Source: Providencia stuartii
Lineage (GTDB): Bacteria; Pseudomonadota; Gammaproteobacteria; Enterobacterales; Enterobacteriaceae
Direction: 5' to 3'
DNA length: 64,000 nucleotides
Assembly (NCBI GenBank): GCA_900455155.1
Contig: UGUC01000002.1
Coordinates: 992,001 to 1,056,000 of the forward strand
Under the pieces are notes generated by a model. It was not told the origin of the DNA. It saw only the letters and a list, made by a program, of their open reading frames with translations, and did not search any database. Of the stretch, positions 1 through 8,661 are shown one piece after another (the stretch's first letter is position 1; every line of letters begins with the position of its first letter). The position numbers and the translations under genes were made by a program.

Positions 1-1
1 A

Positions 2-376
2 GCATTGAAATATTGTGCTTTGTTAGGGGCTATTGGTCATGGCTCACGTATGACTATGATGACACTTGGCTTAAATATTGAATGGGCAAGTTTTATTGCC
101 GCTATTCTTATTGGCGCGATTGGTATTCAATGGTCTCGAACATGGTTAGCGCATCCTAAAGTTTTTACGGTTGCAGCAGTGATACCGATGTTTCCGGGGA
201 TCAGTGCTTATACCGCAATGATCTCCGTCGTCAAAATTTCTCATTTAGGTTATACCCCTGAGTTATTTGAAACCCTTGTGACTAACTTTTTACGAGCATC
301 ATTTATTGTTGGGGCCTTATCAATTGGTCTATCCCTTCCTGGTTTGTGGTTATATCGTAAACGCCCAAGTGTATAA
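2..376 (+). CDS. yjjB: YjjB, threonine/serine exporter family subunit, 3' part only
   Basis: This is the C-terminal part of an integral membrane protein whose start lies before the window. The visible part matches the end of E. coli YjjB closely, including GSIGHGSRM-like and [20 protein letters not shown] segments, and ends in LWLYRKRP. YjjB is a ThrE-like half-transporter that works with YjjP; in E. coli the pair is associated with inner-membrane export of small organic acids or amino acids. Several hydrophobic helices are visible. YjjP should lie upstream, out of view. The reading frame is open from base 2, and the first TTG at base 5 is simply codon-internal, not a start. An intrinsic terminator follows. 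Confidence 0.93.
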   Translation, partial: ALKYCALLGAIGHGSRMTMMTLGLNIEWASFIAAILIGAIGIQWSRTWLAHPKVFTVAAVIPMFPGISAYTAMISVVKISHLGYTPELFETLVTNFLRASFIVGALSIGLSLPGLWLYRKRPSV

Positions 377-386
377 AAAAACAAGA

Positions 387-422
387 AACGCCTTCGGTAA
401 ATGTGATATTCAAGAAGGCGTT
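387..422 (+). terminator. Intrinsic terminator after yjjB
   Basis: A perfect 9-bp stem (AACGCCTTC at 387-395 and GAAGGCGTT at 414-422) with an 18-base loop is followed by TTTATT. It starts 10 bases after the yjjB stop codon. An A-tract on the other side means it could also work in reverse. Confidence 0.85.
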
Positions 423-746
423 TTATTGACTTTATTTACTATGGCAACCTAGCCTTTATTCAAAATTAATCTGATATCTCTTTCAATAGCTTTTACTATA
501 AGTTGTTAGATTGATTAATAAACAATTCCTGTTATTAATTAGAATTATTAACATAACTGAATTGCTCTAATATGGAGTAGTTGTGCAATTTTATCGTGGT
601 AAGTCGGTTGTTTCTAATATTCATTAGCTGCAAAAAAGCTTATATTCGGTTGTGTGGTACTGGCATAAGAAAATATGCAGTATATTACAGGATGCACTAA
701 CGCATTTAAGTTAATTGTTTATTATCAAAACATCAGTGGTGTTATT
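423..746. other. Intergenic region yjjB-endA
   Basis: About 320 AT-rich bases without a credible gene. It presumably carries the endA promoter, but I could not pick a convincing -35/-10 pair or operator. Confidence 0.5.
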
Positions 747-1733
747 TTGAATAAAATATTCGCTTCATTGTACCCAAAATGGGTACTGTCATTCTTTTTA
801 TTAATATTTACTTTCCCGCTTATCGCTGCGCCAGGACAGTTTGATGAAGCGAAATTATTAAGTAAAACTAAAGTATATCTGGATCAAAACAATCAAGGTG
901 AGGGAACACTTTACTGTGGTTGTAAATGGGAGTGGGCCGGTAAAAGTGGTGGGGTAGTCGATTTAAACTCGTGTGGTTACCAAGTCCGTAAACAGCAAAA
1001 TAGGGCAACGCGTATTGAGTGGGAACATATTGTTCCGGCATGGGTATTTGGTCATCAGAGACAATGTTGGCAGAACGGTGGACGTAAAAACTGTGTTTCA
1101 ACAGATCCTATCTTTCGTAAGATGGAAGCCGATATGCATAACCTTGCACCATCAATTGGTGAAGTAAATGGTGACCGTAGTAATTTTAGCTATGCTCAAC
1201 TTCCCTCTAATGCGCAATATCCTTATGGTCAATGTCGTAGCCGAGTTGATTTTAAACAACGCGTTTTTGAACCTAGAGATGAAGTGAAGGGGCAAGTGGC
1301 TCGTGTCTATTTTTACATGCATGATCGTTATAACTTGTCGATGTCACGTCAACAGCAACAACTATTGATGGCATGGGATAGACAATATCCGCCGAGTCAG
1401 TGGGAAAAACAACGTGACGAACGCATTGCTGCAATCATGGGGCACCATAACCCCTTTGTCACGGGGGAAATGAAATGGGAGCTTGGGCATAAAAATAGTG
1501 CTCAAGGGATTAAGCAAGTTGATAAGTTATCGCCTGCACCTACAAAAGAGACACCAAAACCTCAAGCATCTGAAACCAGTACTCAAGTAAAAGGTAATCG
1601 TAACTCACATAAATACCATTTAGCACATTGCTCTGGTTTTAAAACAACATCCGATAAAAATGCAGTGATGTTCAGCGATGAGTTAGCCGCACAAGCCGCA
1701 GGCTATGAATTGGCAGGTAACTGTAAGCCTTAA
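747..1733 (+). CDS. endA: Endonuclease I (EndA) with extra C-terminal Ada-like metal-binding domain
   Basis: This is a periplasmic or secreted non-specific DNA endonuclease. The core matches E. coli EndA: the FYCGCK-like cysteine motif, the beta-beta-alpha metal motif [11 protein letters not shown] with catalytic His near residue 94, and the [17 protein letters not shown] region. I prefer the TTG at 747, which gives a short basic N-terminus and a clear signal peptide ending ...LIAA; an upstream ATG at 675 in the same frame would add 24 residues before it. E. coli EndA ends soon after the HNPYV motif, but here a Pro/Thr-rich linker leads into about 45 further residues ([13 protein letters not shown] ... 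AGNCKP), a pattern resembling the small metal-binding domain of Ada seen at the end of some nucleases. No signal of regulation was seen. Confidence 0.9.
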   Translation: MNKIFASLYPKWVLSFFLLIFTFPLIAAPGQFDEAKLLSKTKVYLDQNNQGEGTLYCGCKWEWAGKSGGVVDLNSCGYQVRKQQNRATRIEWEHIVPAWVFGHQRQCWQNGGRKNCVSTDPIFRKMEADMHNLAPSIGEVNGDRSNFSYAQLPSNAQYPYGQCRSRVDFKQRVFEPRDEVKGQVARVYFYMHDRYNLSMSRQQQQLLMAWDRQYPPSQWEKQRDERIAAIMGHHNPFVTGEMKWELGHKNSAQGIKQVDKLSPAPTKETPKPQASETSTQVKGNRNSHKYHLAHCSGFKTTSDKNAVMFSDELAAQAAGYELAGNCKP

Positions 1734-1761
1734 AAGGTGTTTTTAAGGTAAAGTAAAAAAA

Positions 1762-1793
1762 CACCCCAAAGTTGTACTACAACGTTTGGGGTG
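1762..1793 (-). terminator. Intrinsic terminator, mainly for the minus-strand lipoprotein gene
   Basis: CACCCCAAA at 1762-1770 pairs with TTTGGGGTG at 1785-1793, extended by GTTG/CAAC inside. Read on the minus strand it is followed by a run of seven T. It lies between the convergent endA and MORN-lipoprotein genes. Confidence 0.85.
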
Positions 1794-1821
1794 CTGTTCA
1801 TCACTTTTGGGTTTTTTTATA

Positions 1822-2367
1822 TTATTTTTCGCTGACAATTTTGCCATTAATAACGGCGGATTTTTGAACGAACTGCCCATTTTCATCAAATTCAGAGATA
1901 AAACCTTGTGGTTCACCATCTTTGAAAACACCGGAAGCATAAACGTTGTTGCTTGGGGTGTCGTGATAAACTTTAAATGGGCCTGTAAGTTTTCCGTCAG
2001 TAGCGGTCATTTCGATATCCTTACGACCATTTTCATGGTAAATCCGTACTAATCCATTCACTTTACAGTTTTTAACTGGCGTATACATTTTAACGTTACC
2101 ATTCTCATAGAATGACTCAATGTAACGATCTAAACACCCCTTTTTAACCCAACTTCTGGTTTCCAATTGGCCATTATCATAATGAAATTCATAAGCGCCT
2201 TCAGGTGTGCCTTCTGGCGTTTTAGTTGAAGGAAATTCAATACCTTTGAGTTCACGAAGTGCATCTAGATCAGATTTTGAAGATGTTGGTGTGAGTAGTT
2301 GACAACCAGAGATAAGTAGAGCAAAGGAGAAAAGTAAGGTTGGTTTTAATAAGTGTTTTTTTATCAT
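1822..2367 (-). CDS. MORN-repeat-type lipoprotein
   Basis: A 181-residue exported lipoprotein of unknown role. The N-terminus is a lipoprotein signal with lipobox LISGC (Cys22). The rest contains repeated units of the type YxNGxLxxxx (FHYDNGQLETRSW, FYENGNVKMY, YHENGRKDIEM, FDENGQFVQK) that resemble MORN or toxin-antitoxin MORN-like repeats. Such proteins are usually outer-membrane anchored and fold as a beta-meander. It stands alone, convergent to endA. I do not recognise a specific gene name, and substrate or partner cannot be inferred. Confidence 0.75.
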   Translation of the reverse strand: MIKKHLLKPTLLFSFALLISGCQLLTPTSSKSDLDALRELKGIEFPSTKTPEGTPEGAYEFHYDNGQLETRSWVKKGCLDRYIESFYENGNVKMYTPVKNCKVNGLVRIYHENGRKDIEMTATDGKLTGPFKVYHDTPSNNVYASGVFKDGEPQGFISEFDENGQFVQKSAVINGKIVSEK

Positions 2368-2875
2368 GATGTCCCTATTGAGGTAAATATGAAAATTTCA
2401 GTTAGGCACTGGAAAATAATATTTTTCCTATACCTATCAATAAAATATAGTCATATTTAGTTAAATATCAGTCAGAATCTTCTTAAGCTATGATAAATAC
2501 GGAATAATTGTAGGGAATAAATGTTAATTTATTGTTGCAAACAAAATATAGACGGGGGTATAGTCTGTTTATAAGGAATAAATGTAACATGATAAAAAGT
2601 CGGGTGTGTAATATTTTTACGGTTCGTCATAATAGTGTCATATAAATTCATTAGTTTACGGGTGTGATCCAGCAGGGAGGAACTAATGGGAACTAAGTCT
2701 TTGTTAATGTTTTTACAAGGCCGGTTACTACTCCATCATGAAATTGTCATGGTGAGATTAGTAACCGGTTTTTTTATTGCATGTTCAACCAACATGAGCT
2801 TGAAGGGAGCTCCTCTCTGTTCTGAATAGTCCGTCATTTGAATTGACTTTAACGATACCTGGAAGGGTTAATACT
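2368..2875. promoter_or_regulatory. Intergenic region with phoH leader
   Basis: About 500 bases without an ORF of note between the divergent lipoprotein gene and phoH. It contains a strong intrinsic terminator (2721-2775) followed by about 100 bases before the phoH start. The layout fits either a small RNA gene ending at that terminator or an attenuator in the phoH leader. No Pho box was recognised with confidence. Confidence 0.45.
2721..2775 (+). terminator. Strong terminator upstream of phoH (sRNA end or attenuator)
   Basis: CCGGTTACTA at 2721 pairs with TAGTAACCGG ending at 2768, with an imperfectly paired extension around a small loop, then seven T. It sits about 100 bases upstream of phoH with no ORF ahead of it, so it ends an untranslated transcript or conditions read-through into phoH. 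Confidence 0.75.
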
Positions 2876-3661
2876 ATGAGTAGACAGAAAGCTGCAACAA
2901 AGACGCGTCGTGAAATGAAACGGTCATTACGTAAAGAGCGCGCAGGTCGTTACGAAATGGCAAGTGTGGCCTCTTTTGCTGATTTTACGGGGATTGAACC
3001 TATTGGTATGGCGAAAGAGCGGCGTGATACATCGCCGATTACTCCACGCAATGATGCGCAAAAGCTCTATATTAATTCGATTAAACACAAGCAATTAATT
3101 TTTGCGAACGGTGAGGCGGGTTGTGGCAAAACCTATATTAGTACTGCACTGGCAGCAGATGCGTTAATCAATAAAGATATCAACAAAATCATCGTGACAA
3201 GGCCTGTTTTGCAGGCAGAAGAAGATCTCGGTTTTCTTCCGGGTGATATGGCTGAAAAATTTGCGCCATATTTCCGACCCGTTTATGACGTGTTAGTGAA
3301 AAGGCTTGGTAACTCCTTTTTGCAATACTGTTTACGGCCTGAAATTGCCAAAGTTGAAATTTCACCTTTTGCTTACATGCGTGGTCGCACATTTGAAAAT
3401 GCGATTGTCATTCTGGATGAAGCTCAAAACGTTACTGTTAGTCAGATGAAAATGTTTTTAACGCGGTTAGGGGAAAATGTCACTGTTATAGTGAATGGTG
3501 ATGTGACGCAATGTGATTTACCTGATGGCGTTATATCTGGTTTGGCAGATGCCTTACAACGTTTTAGCAGTGATGAAATGGTCTCAATGGTTAATTTCAC
3601 GGTAGATGATTGTGTGCGCTCAACATTGTGCCACCGCGCTTTATTAGCTTATAGCCATTAA
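2876..3661 (+). CDS. phoH: PhoH family ATPase
   Basis: A cytosolic P-loop ATPase of 261 residues, close in sequence to E. coli PhoH. Walker A is GEAGCGKT and Walker B is VILDEAQN; the segment ITRPVLQAxEDLGFLPGD is the family signature, here as VTRPVLQAEEDLGFLPGD. The start chosen is the ATG at 2876 because AAGGG lies 9 bases upstream and the protein then begins MSRQKAATKTRRE, like the E. coli protein; an in-frame codon 11 residues earlier is also possible. The family is ATP-binding and phosphate-starvation inducible in E. coli, probably linked to RNA metabolism; the exact reaction is not settled. A terminator follows. Confidence 0.93.
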   Translation: MSRQKAATKTRREMKRSLRKERAGRYEMASVASFADFTGIEPIGMAKERRDTSPITPRNDAQKLYINSIKHKQLIFANGEAGCGKTYISTALAADALINKDINKIIVTRPVLQAEEDLGFLPGDMAEKFAPYFRPVYDVLVKRLGNSFLQYCLRPEIAKVEISPFAYMRGRTFENAIVILDEAQNVTVSQMKMFLTRLGENVTVIVNGDVTQCDLPDGVISGLADALQRFSSDEMVSMVNFTVDDCVRSTLCHRALLAYSH

Positions 3662-3669
3662 GTGATGTG

Positions 3670-3705
3670 ATAGCCCCAGTTGTTAGCCAATAAAACTGGG
3701 GCTAT
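3670..3705 (+). terminator. Terminator after phoH
   Basis: A perfect stem TAGCCCCAGT (3671-3680) / ACTGGGGCTA (3695-3704) follows the phoH stop by 9 bases and is followed by TTTG. It lies between convergent phoH and zinT. Confidence 0.8.
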
Positions 3706-3723
3706 TTGCAAATCTAATGATGA

Positions 3724-4368
3724 TTAATGATGCAGCATTTCATGGACAATTTGTTCATCATTAAGCGAATAGGGGTAATAAGTTGGCCAATTATCCATTT
3801 GTTGTAATAGTTTTTCGTGGGATTCATTCCCCATATAGAGGTGAAAATGCCCTGAGGCCTGCGGTTCAATAATATGGTCACTAAATTGGATATATTTCGG
3901 TGCTTTTGAGTGTTTGTCTTGGCATTCGAATAAATAACGAACCCCTTTTTTACCGGAAGTATAATGGAGGATTTTAAAACCGGAATAGTGGTATTCACAA
4001 CGGCTGATTTGACCATTCTGGGTAAATTCAATAATGTTATTCTCAATACTGATATTCTCAACGTCCGTTTGATAACCTTTTTTATAATAAGCGCGATACT
4101 CATCGACGGTTTTGTCTTTATTATTTTTTGCTTTATGCTCCAATATGGGATCGAGTTTGCCAGTTATTAATAATGGGTAAATTGACTCCCAGATGCCATC
4201 CCAATCACTGAGCTTTCTATCTTTTACATCAACATCATTAAAAATACCTTTACTTGCTTGTATCGCTTTTTCGGATTGCGGGTGAGCATGACTATGAGCT
4301 TGTGTATTAAAGCTAACAAAAAGTGCACTGAGACTTAATGCAGCGGCAATAAGGGGTTGCTTATTCAT
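3724..4368 (-). CDS. zinT: ZinT, periplasmic zinc-binding protein
   Basis: A 214-residue exported protein matching ZinT (YodA). It has a signal peptide ending NTQA, then a His-rich start (HSHAHP) and the calycin-type core with LSDWDGIWESIYP and the C-terminal FHLYMGNESHEKLL segment that carries zinc-ligand histidines. ZinT binds Zn(II) in the periplasm and helps hand it to ZnuA under zinc limitation. The gene is monocistronic as far as can be seen. A palindromic Zur-like site lies about 35 bases upstream of the start, which fits the zinc-starvation control known for this gene. Confidence 0.94.
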   Translation of the reverse strand: MNKQPLIAAALSLSALFVSFNTQAHSHAHPQSEKAIQASKGIFNDVDVKDRKLSDWDGIWESIYPLLITGKLDPILEHKAKNNKDKTVDEYRAYYKKGYQTDVENISIENNIIEFTQNGQISRCEYHYSGFKILHYTSGKKGVRYLFECQDKHSKAPKYIQFSDHIIEPQASGHFHLYMGNESHEKLLQQMDNWPTYYPYSLNDEQIVHEMLHH

Positions 4369-4402
4369 TGAAGGTTCCTATAGTCCATAATAAATTAAGG
4401 CT

Positions 4403-4419
4403 ATGTTATAACATAACAT
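4403..4419. promoter_or_regulatory. Probable Zur operator of zinT
   Basis: ATGTTATAACATAACAT is close to the gammaproteobacterial Zur box (ATGTTATANTATAACAT type) and sits just upstream of zinT. The identification rests on motif likeness and on the known regulation of zinT. Confidence 0.75.
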
Positions 4420-4485
4420 TCAATGAATGCAAAAATATTTTTGGGGAGAATAGGGGGATGTGGGTAAGATTGAGCTATTGGAAAC

Positions 4486-4517
4486 TAAAAACAGGCCACG
4501 TTAATGGCTGTTTTTAG
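4486..4517 (-). terminator. Probable terminator of the small lipoprotein gene
   Basis: AAAAACAGGCC and GGCTGTTTTTA form a stem with one bulge; on the minus strand it ends in a T-run. It lies about 25 bases beyond the stop of the 59-residue lipoprotein gene. Confidence 0.6.
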
Positions 4518-4541
4518 GGAAAAGTACTCGAAGAGAGGGCT

Positions 4542-4721
4542 TTAATAGTTGGGTTTTCTAATCTGCTGCTCTTTATAAATCTCTTGGTTTTTCTTGATTG
4601 TATTTAATACGCTATCTTCATATGGATCATTTTTCGGTTGACTATCCTTGTGAGCAGAATTGGGGGAAGTGGCGCATCCAGACACGAGGACAGCAATAAT
4701 AACTAATAACCCTAAACGCAT
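4542..4721 (-). CDS. Small lipoprotein, 59 residues
   Basis: A short ORF with a strong ribosome site: AGGAGG ends 6 bases before the ATG. The product begins MRLGLLVIIAVLVSGCATSP, a typical lipoprotein signal with lipobox VSGC (Cys16), and continues with a polar, charged tail (KDSQPKNDPYEDSVLN, then IKKNQEIYKEQQIRK). A terminator-like hairpin follows. I do not recognise the family; it is likely an outer-membrane-anchored peptide. The confidence comes from the combination of ribosome site, lipobox and terminator. Confidence 0.7.
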   Translation of the reverse strand: MRLGLLVIIAVLVSGCATSPNSAHKDSQPKNDPYEDSVLNTIKKNQEIYKEQQIRKPNY

Positions 4722-4927
4722 ACAAACCTCCTAAAATGAAAAGGACTAACATAATTCAAAATATCAATTTTTAAAAACCAGCTGGCTAATTAATATATTT
4801 AATTTATGGATAAATAGCCAGATAGCATACTTTGAAGTTTTTATTCAATGGATTGTTTATGTGGAATATTTACACAATAATAAAGTGATGGTGAGTGCCA
4901 TCACTTTTCATCAGTAGAGATTAAATA

Positions 4928-5767
4928 TTAATCATCAGGATTATCCATCACATGATGTCTTTCTTGATGATAACCTTCTTCATCGTAACCATAACGCCAA
5001 TAAGGTATCGCATAAATACTTTCACGACTAACCCCTTTTTCGCGGCGAATAAAACGGCGTAAATCGCGAATAATTTGGTCTTCCCCGGCAATCCAAAATG
5101 ACGTATCTTCGGTCGGGATATCCCAAGATTTGAACGTATTAATTAGCTCATTATTTTTACTAATATCACCACAAATCCATATTACCTCGATACCAGCAGG
5201 TTTAGTTAATTCGCGAATATCGCCTTGGTGATCTAAACGTAAAACGACTTTACCTGTCGCATTTGCAGGCATTTTTTCGAGTAATGCTGCAATCGCTGGT
5301 AATGAGCTTGAGTCTCCTGCCATGAAATAGTGTTGCGTATGAGGTAATAATGGATCAGGCCCTCCTGGATTGGTGATCCCCATCCAGTGACCTTGTTCCG
5401 CATCGCGAGCGAATAAATATGCTGGTCCTGAAGCGCCATCATGCATGGCAAATTCAACGTCTATTTCTTTAACCTCTGGGCGGATTGCTCGAACGGTATA
5501 TGTACGCACAAAGGGGCGTGGCTTATCTTCTGGCCAGCGGCGCCCTTGTTCACTGAGTATTGGTAATGCAGGCTCGCTTTTTAAATCAGGGGCGAGAAAA
5601 ATTTTGATATGACCACCTTCACATTGTGTTGGATAGTCACCCAGTCTTTCTCCCGTAAAGGTAATGCTGCGAATAGAAGGGCTGATATCTGTAATGGATT
5701 TGACCTGAACAAGTTGCGGTGGCGCCGGGCGGTAAATATTCTTTTCGACGGGTTTGTCACTAGCCAC
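4928..5767 (-). CDS. Siderophore-interacting protein (ferric-siderophore reductase, ViuB/YqjH-like)
   Basis: A 279-residue cytosolic flavoprotein of the siderophore-interacting family. The FAD-binding half carries the RTYTVR motif (usually RxYTxR) near residue 88 and an EFAMHDG...GPAYLFA segment; the NAD(P)H-binding half includes FMAGDSSSLPAI and WIAGEDQIIRDLRRFI near the end, followed by YWRYG. These enzymes reduce Fe(III)-siderophore complexes and release Fe(II) in the cytoplasm. The start is GTG at 5767 with AGGAG upstream. Two Fur-like elements lie 20-70 bases upstream, fitting iron-repressed expression. It is a single gene; no siderophore synthesis or uptake genes are adjacent. Confidence 0.88.
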   Translation of the reverse strand: MASDKPVEKNIYRPAPPQLVQVKSITDISPSIRSITFTGERLGDYPTQCEGGHIKIFLAPDLKSEPALPILSEQGRRWPEDKPRPFVRTYTVRAIRPEVKEIDVEFAMHDGASGPAYLFARDAEQGHWMGITNPGGPDPLLPHTQHYFMAGDSSSLPAIAALLEKMPANATGKVVLRLDHQGDIRELTKPAGIEVIWICGDISKNNELINTFKSWDIPTEDTSFWIAGEDQIIRDLRRFIRREKGVSRESIYAIPYWRYGYDEEGYHQERHHVMDNPDD

Positions 5768-5786
5768 AGGCGGTCTCCTTTTAGTT

Positions 5787-5834
5787 ATGATAATGATAAA
5801 ATTATTATTTGGTAATTGTTATCATTATCATATC
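5787..5834. promoter_or_regulatory. Tandem Fur boxes
   Basis: GATAATGATAAAATTATTAT (5789-5808) and, on the other strand, a GATAATGATAACAATT-type element (5814-5834) each match most of the Fur consensus GATAATGATAATCATTATC. They overlap the expected promoter of the siderophore-interacting gene. Confidence 0.8.
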
Positions 5835-5888
5835 ATGGTTTTATTGAATATAAATAACCGGAAACCAAACATTTTTATATCCAAAAAA

Positions 5889-5920
5889 ATGCCACATTCG
5901 TCAGAAACGAGTGTGGCATT
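5889..5920 (-). terminator. Terminator of the cyd operon
   Basis: AATGCCACATTCG and CGAGTGTGGCATT pair around a 6-7 base loop; on the minus strand a run of seven T follows. It lies just after the DUF2474 gene that ends the operon. Confidence 0.85.
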
Positions 5921-5933
5921 TGTGTGAGGGGGA

Positions 5934-6113
5934 TTACTTGACTTTCATCCCCGCGGCAGTCATTAACAACCTAAATACGGAAGAGAATGCAAATAGCGCC
6001 AGTACACTTCCTAACCAAATAATCGCCATCCAACCTATCTTTTTCCACCAAGGTGATGAAATAGCCTGATCAGTGGTAACCTTGGTCTGGGGTAATTTTT
6101 CCTCTGAAGACAT
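5934..6113 (-). CDS. DUF2474 family small subunit of cytochrome bd oxidase
   Basis: A 59-residue protein with one transmembrane helix (WMAIIWLGSVLALFAFSSVF), preceded by a polar N-terminus and ending GMKVK. It matches the DUF2474 pattern, found as the third gene of short-type (cyanide-insensitive type) cydAB operons, and is taken to be the CydX-like accessory subunit. The start ATG at 6113 lies inside the end of cydB, an overlap of 44 bases, which implies translational coupling. A longer in-frame ORF begins further upstream, but only the MSSEEKLPQ start fits the family length. A terminator follows at once. Confidence 0.78.
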   Translation of the reverse strand: MSSEEKLPQTKVTTDQAISSPWWKKIGWMAIIWLGSVLALFAFSSVFRLLMTAAGMKVK

Positions 6114-7082
6114 AGTAACTCCAATAGGTATAAACCAAAATAATAGGGATAATAAATAGAGCGCCAACAAGCATAAAACCTAAACTTTCCATTGGCCCAG
6201 CCGCATCACGGAAACTGATGGCGGGTGGAATGAGATTTGGCCAAATACTGATCCCTAACCCCGTAAAACCAAGGAAAATTAATAGCAACGCAGCTAAGAA
6301 AGGAATGCTATCCCATTTTTGTCGCTTGGCGCTTTTTAGCATGACCCAAACACACCACACGACTAATAATGGAACTGGCAGGAAGAAAAAGAGATTTGGT
6401 AAGCTAAACCAACGGCTATAAATCGCCTCATTGAGAACAGGTGTCCATGCACTGATGATAACAATCACAGCCAACATCACGAGTGTTAATGGTCGCAATA
6501 AACGGTACATGGTTTGGCGCAAATGACCTTCAGTTTTCATGATCAGCCAACCGCAGGCCAGTAGTGCATAAGCAACCACTAAACCAAAACCACAAAATAG
6601 TGGGAACGGTGAGAACCAATCGAAATAGCCGCCCATATACACACGGTTTTCAACATGGAAGCCTTGAATAAAGGCACCCACAACGACGCCTTGAACAAAA
6701 GTGGCGAAAATCGAACCCCAAATAAAGGCGTGATCCCAATGTTTACGATGCGACTCATCCGCTCTAAAGCGGAACTCAAATGCCACGCCTCGGAAAATCA
6801 AGGCTAATAACATAAAAGTTAGAGGAATCGATAAGGCATCAAGCACAATGGCATAAGCGAGCGGGAAAGCGCCAAATAGCCCCGCACCGCCTAATACTAG
6901 CCAAGTTTCGTTGCCATCCCAAACCGGGGGCGACACTGTTCATCATCAAGTCGCGATCTTGGCTATCTTTAAGGGCTGGGTACAAGATACCGATTCCTAA
7001 AATCGAAGCCATCCATCACGATATACATCAAAATACTAAAGACAATGATGACAAACCAAATGAGTGGTAAATCAATGCCCAT
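6070..7082 (-). CDS. cydB: Cytochrome bd-type quinol oxidase subunit II (frameshifted as read)
   Basis: Subunit II of the bd-type terminal oxidase that passes electrons from quinol to oxygen in the inner membrane. The ATG at 7082 overlaps the end of cydA and starts MGIDLPLIWFVIIVFSILMY, leading to MDGFD. Two single-base insertions break the frame: in GATTTTAGGAATC near 7038 (expected FDLGIGILYPAL) and in GCCCCCGG near 6930 (expected NSVAPVWDGNETWLV). Removing both gives one frame of about 336 residues, typical for the short CioB-like class, with many transmembrane helices and an ending near YVFRGKI. Since both changes lie in homopolymers of an otherwise perfect gene, sequencing error is as likely as inactivation. 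Confidence 0.88.
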
Positions 7083-8410
7083 GAGCTGTATCCTCCTGGA
7101 TCCCTTTACGAATTAATTTCATCATGTACATATAGCCGATACCGAACACACTGCCGTAAACAGCAAAGAAAGCCAGTAGACTAATACTCATATGCATTTC
7201 ACCATGCGCACTGACAGCGTCCGCAGTTCTTTGTAACCCATAGACGACCCAAGGCTGACGACCTATTTCAGTGGTAAACCAACCAGCTAAGATAGCGATT
7301 AGCCCTGATGGCGCCATGACGAACATAAAACGCAAGAAAACTTTCGATTCATAAAGGTTTTTGCGATAACGCAGCCATAATCCCCAAACACCAGCCGCAA
7401 TCATTAACAAACCTAGCCCTACCATGACACGGAATGACCAGAACACCATGAAGACATTTGGTCTATCTTCGGGGTGGATAATCTTTCAACGCAGGAACTT
7501 GCTTATCAAGACTATGGGTCAAAATGATGCTCGCAAGATAGGGAATTTCGAGTGCGTATTCGGTTTTCTCTTTTTCCATATTAGGAATACCGAAAAGGAT
7601 CAATGGGGTGGCTTCACCTGGTTTATTCTCCCAATGACCTTCCATAGCCGCGACTTTGACGGGTTGATGTTTTAGGGTATTTAACCCATGAGCATCGCCA
7701 ATAAGGGCTTGCAGAGGCGCTAAAATTAAAATCAGCCATAATGACATGGAAAACATTTTCTTCATGGCAGAAGATTTATTGCCTTTAAGCAAGTGCCAAG
7801 CTGCTGAAGCACCAATGAAAAATGCGGCTGCAAGGAATGCCGCTGTGGTCATATGCAATAACCGATAAGGGAATGAAGGATTGAAAATAACGGCTAACCA
7901 ATCAACGGGAACGATGCGGTTATCGATAATTTCAAACCCTTGCGGTGTTTGCATAAAGCTGTTTGATGCAAGGATCCAAAACGTTGAGATGATAGTACCG
8001 AGAGCAACCATGCAGGTTGCAAAGAAGTGCAATTTTTCACCAACACGGTTCATACCGAATAGCATGACACCAAGGAAGCCCGCCTCTAGGAAAAAAGCAG
8101 TGAGGACTTCATAAGTTAGCAATGGCCCTGTGATACCACCGGCAAAGTCGGAAAAAAAGCTCCAGTTAGTTCCGAACTGGTAAGCCATCACCAAGCCAGA
8201 AACAACCCCCATACCGAAATTGACCGCAAAGACTTTCGACCAAAAATGGAACAATTTTATATAATCACTATCCCGAGTTTTCAGCCACAAGCCTTCGAGT
8301 ACCGCGAGGAAACTCGCCAGCCCGATGGTGATCGCTGGGAAAATAATATGGAACGAGACTGTAAACGCAAATTGTATACGAGCCAGTTCCAGCGCAGTTA
8401 GTCCAAACAT
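7072..8410 (-). CDS. cydA: Cytochrome bd-type quinol oxidase subunit I (frameshifted as read)
   Basis: Subunit I of the bd oxidase, carrying the haems and quinol site. The start MFGLTALELARIQFAFTVSFH is typical, with the His that follows serving as a haem ligand in the family; conserved stretches NFGMGVVSGLVMAYQFGTNW, KHQPVKVAAMEGHW and GRQPW are present. A single extra G in the GGGG run at 7471-7474 splits it; removing one base joins ...LKDYPPEDRPNVFMVFWSFR and gives about 445 residues. This short length, with no long Q-loop, fits the CioA-like (cyanide-insensitive type) class rather than E. coli CydA (522 residues). It is first in a cydA-cydB-DUF2474 operon and divergent from the ydcR-like gene. 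Confidence 0.9.
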
Positions 8411-8661
8411 ATTGACCCCTGATTGGAATTGATAATGCGCACATCACAGTTTCGTTTTTCCGTTAGCAATGTTGGTGCTGTTCCGTAGCAAAAATAATCA
8501 TTGAAACGACAGGCTTGTGAAAAAAACCACAAACCTAACGAAAAAGTTTTGTGCTTATAGTTAAAAAAAAGTCAGGTGAATGTATGGATAAGTAGAACAT
8601 GAGACGATAAACTATAATAGTAACAATTTTTGAGTTATTAACTATAACAGTTGAGGCGGAT

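Noticed and set aside
675..746. ATG start at 675 for endA
   Set aside because: It adds 24 residues in front of a complete signal peptide; the TTG at 747 gives a more plausible secreted protein, though this is not certain.
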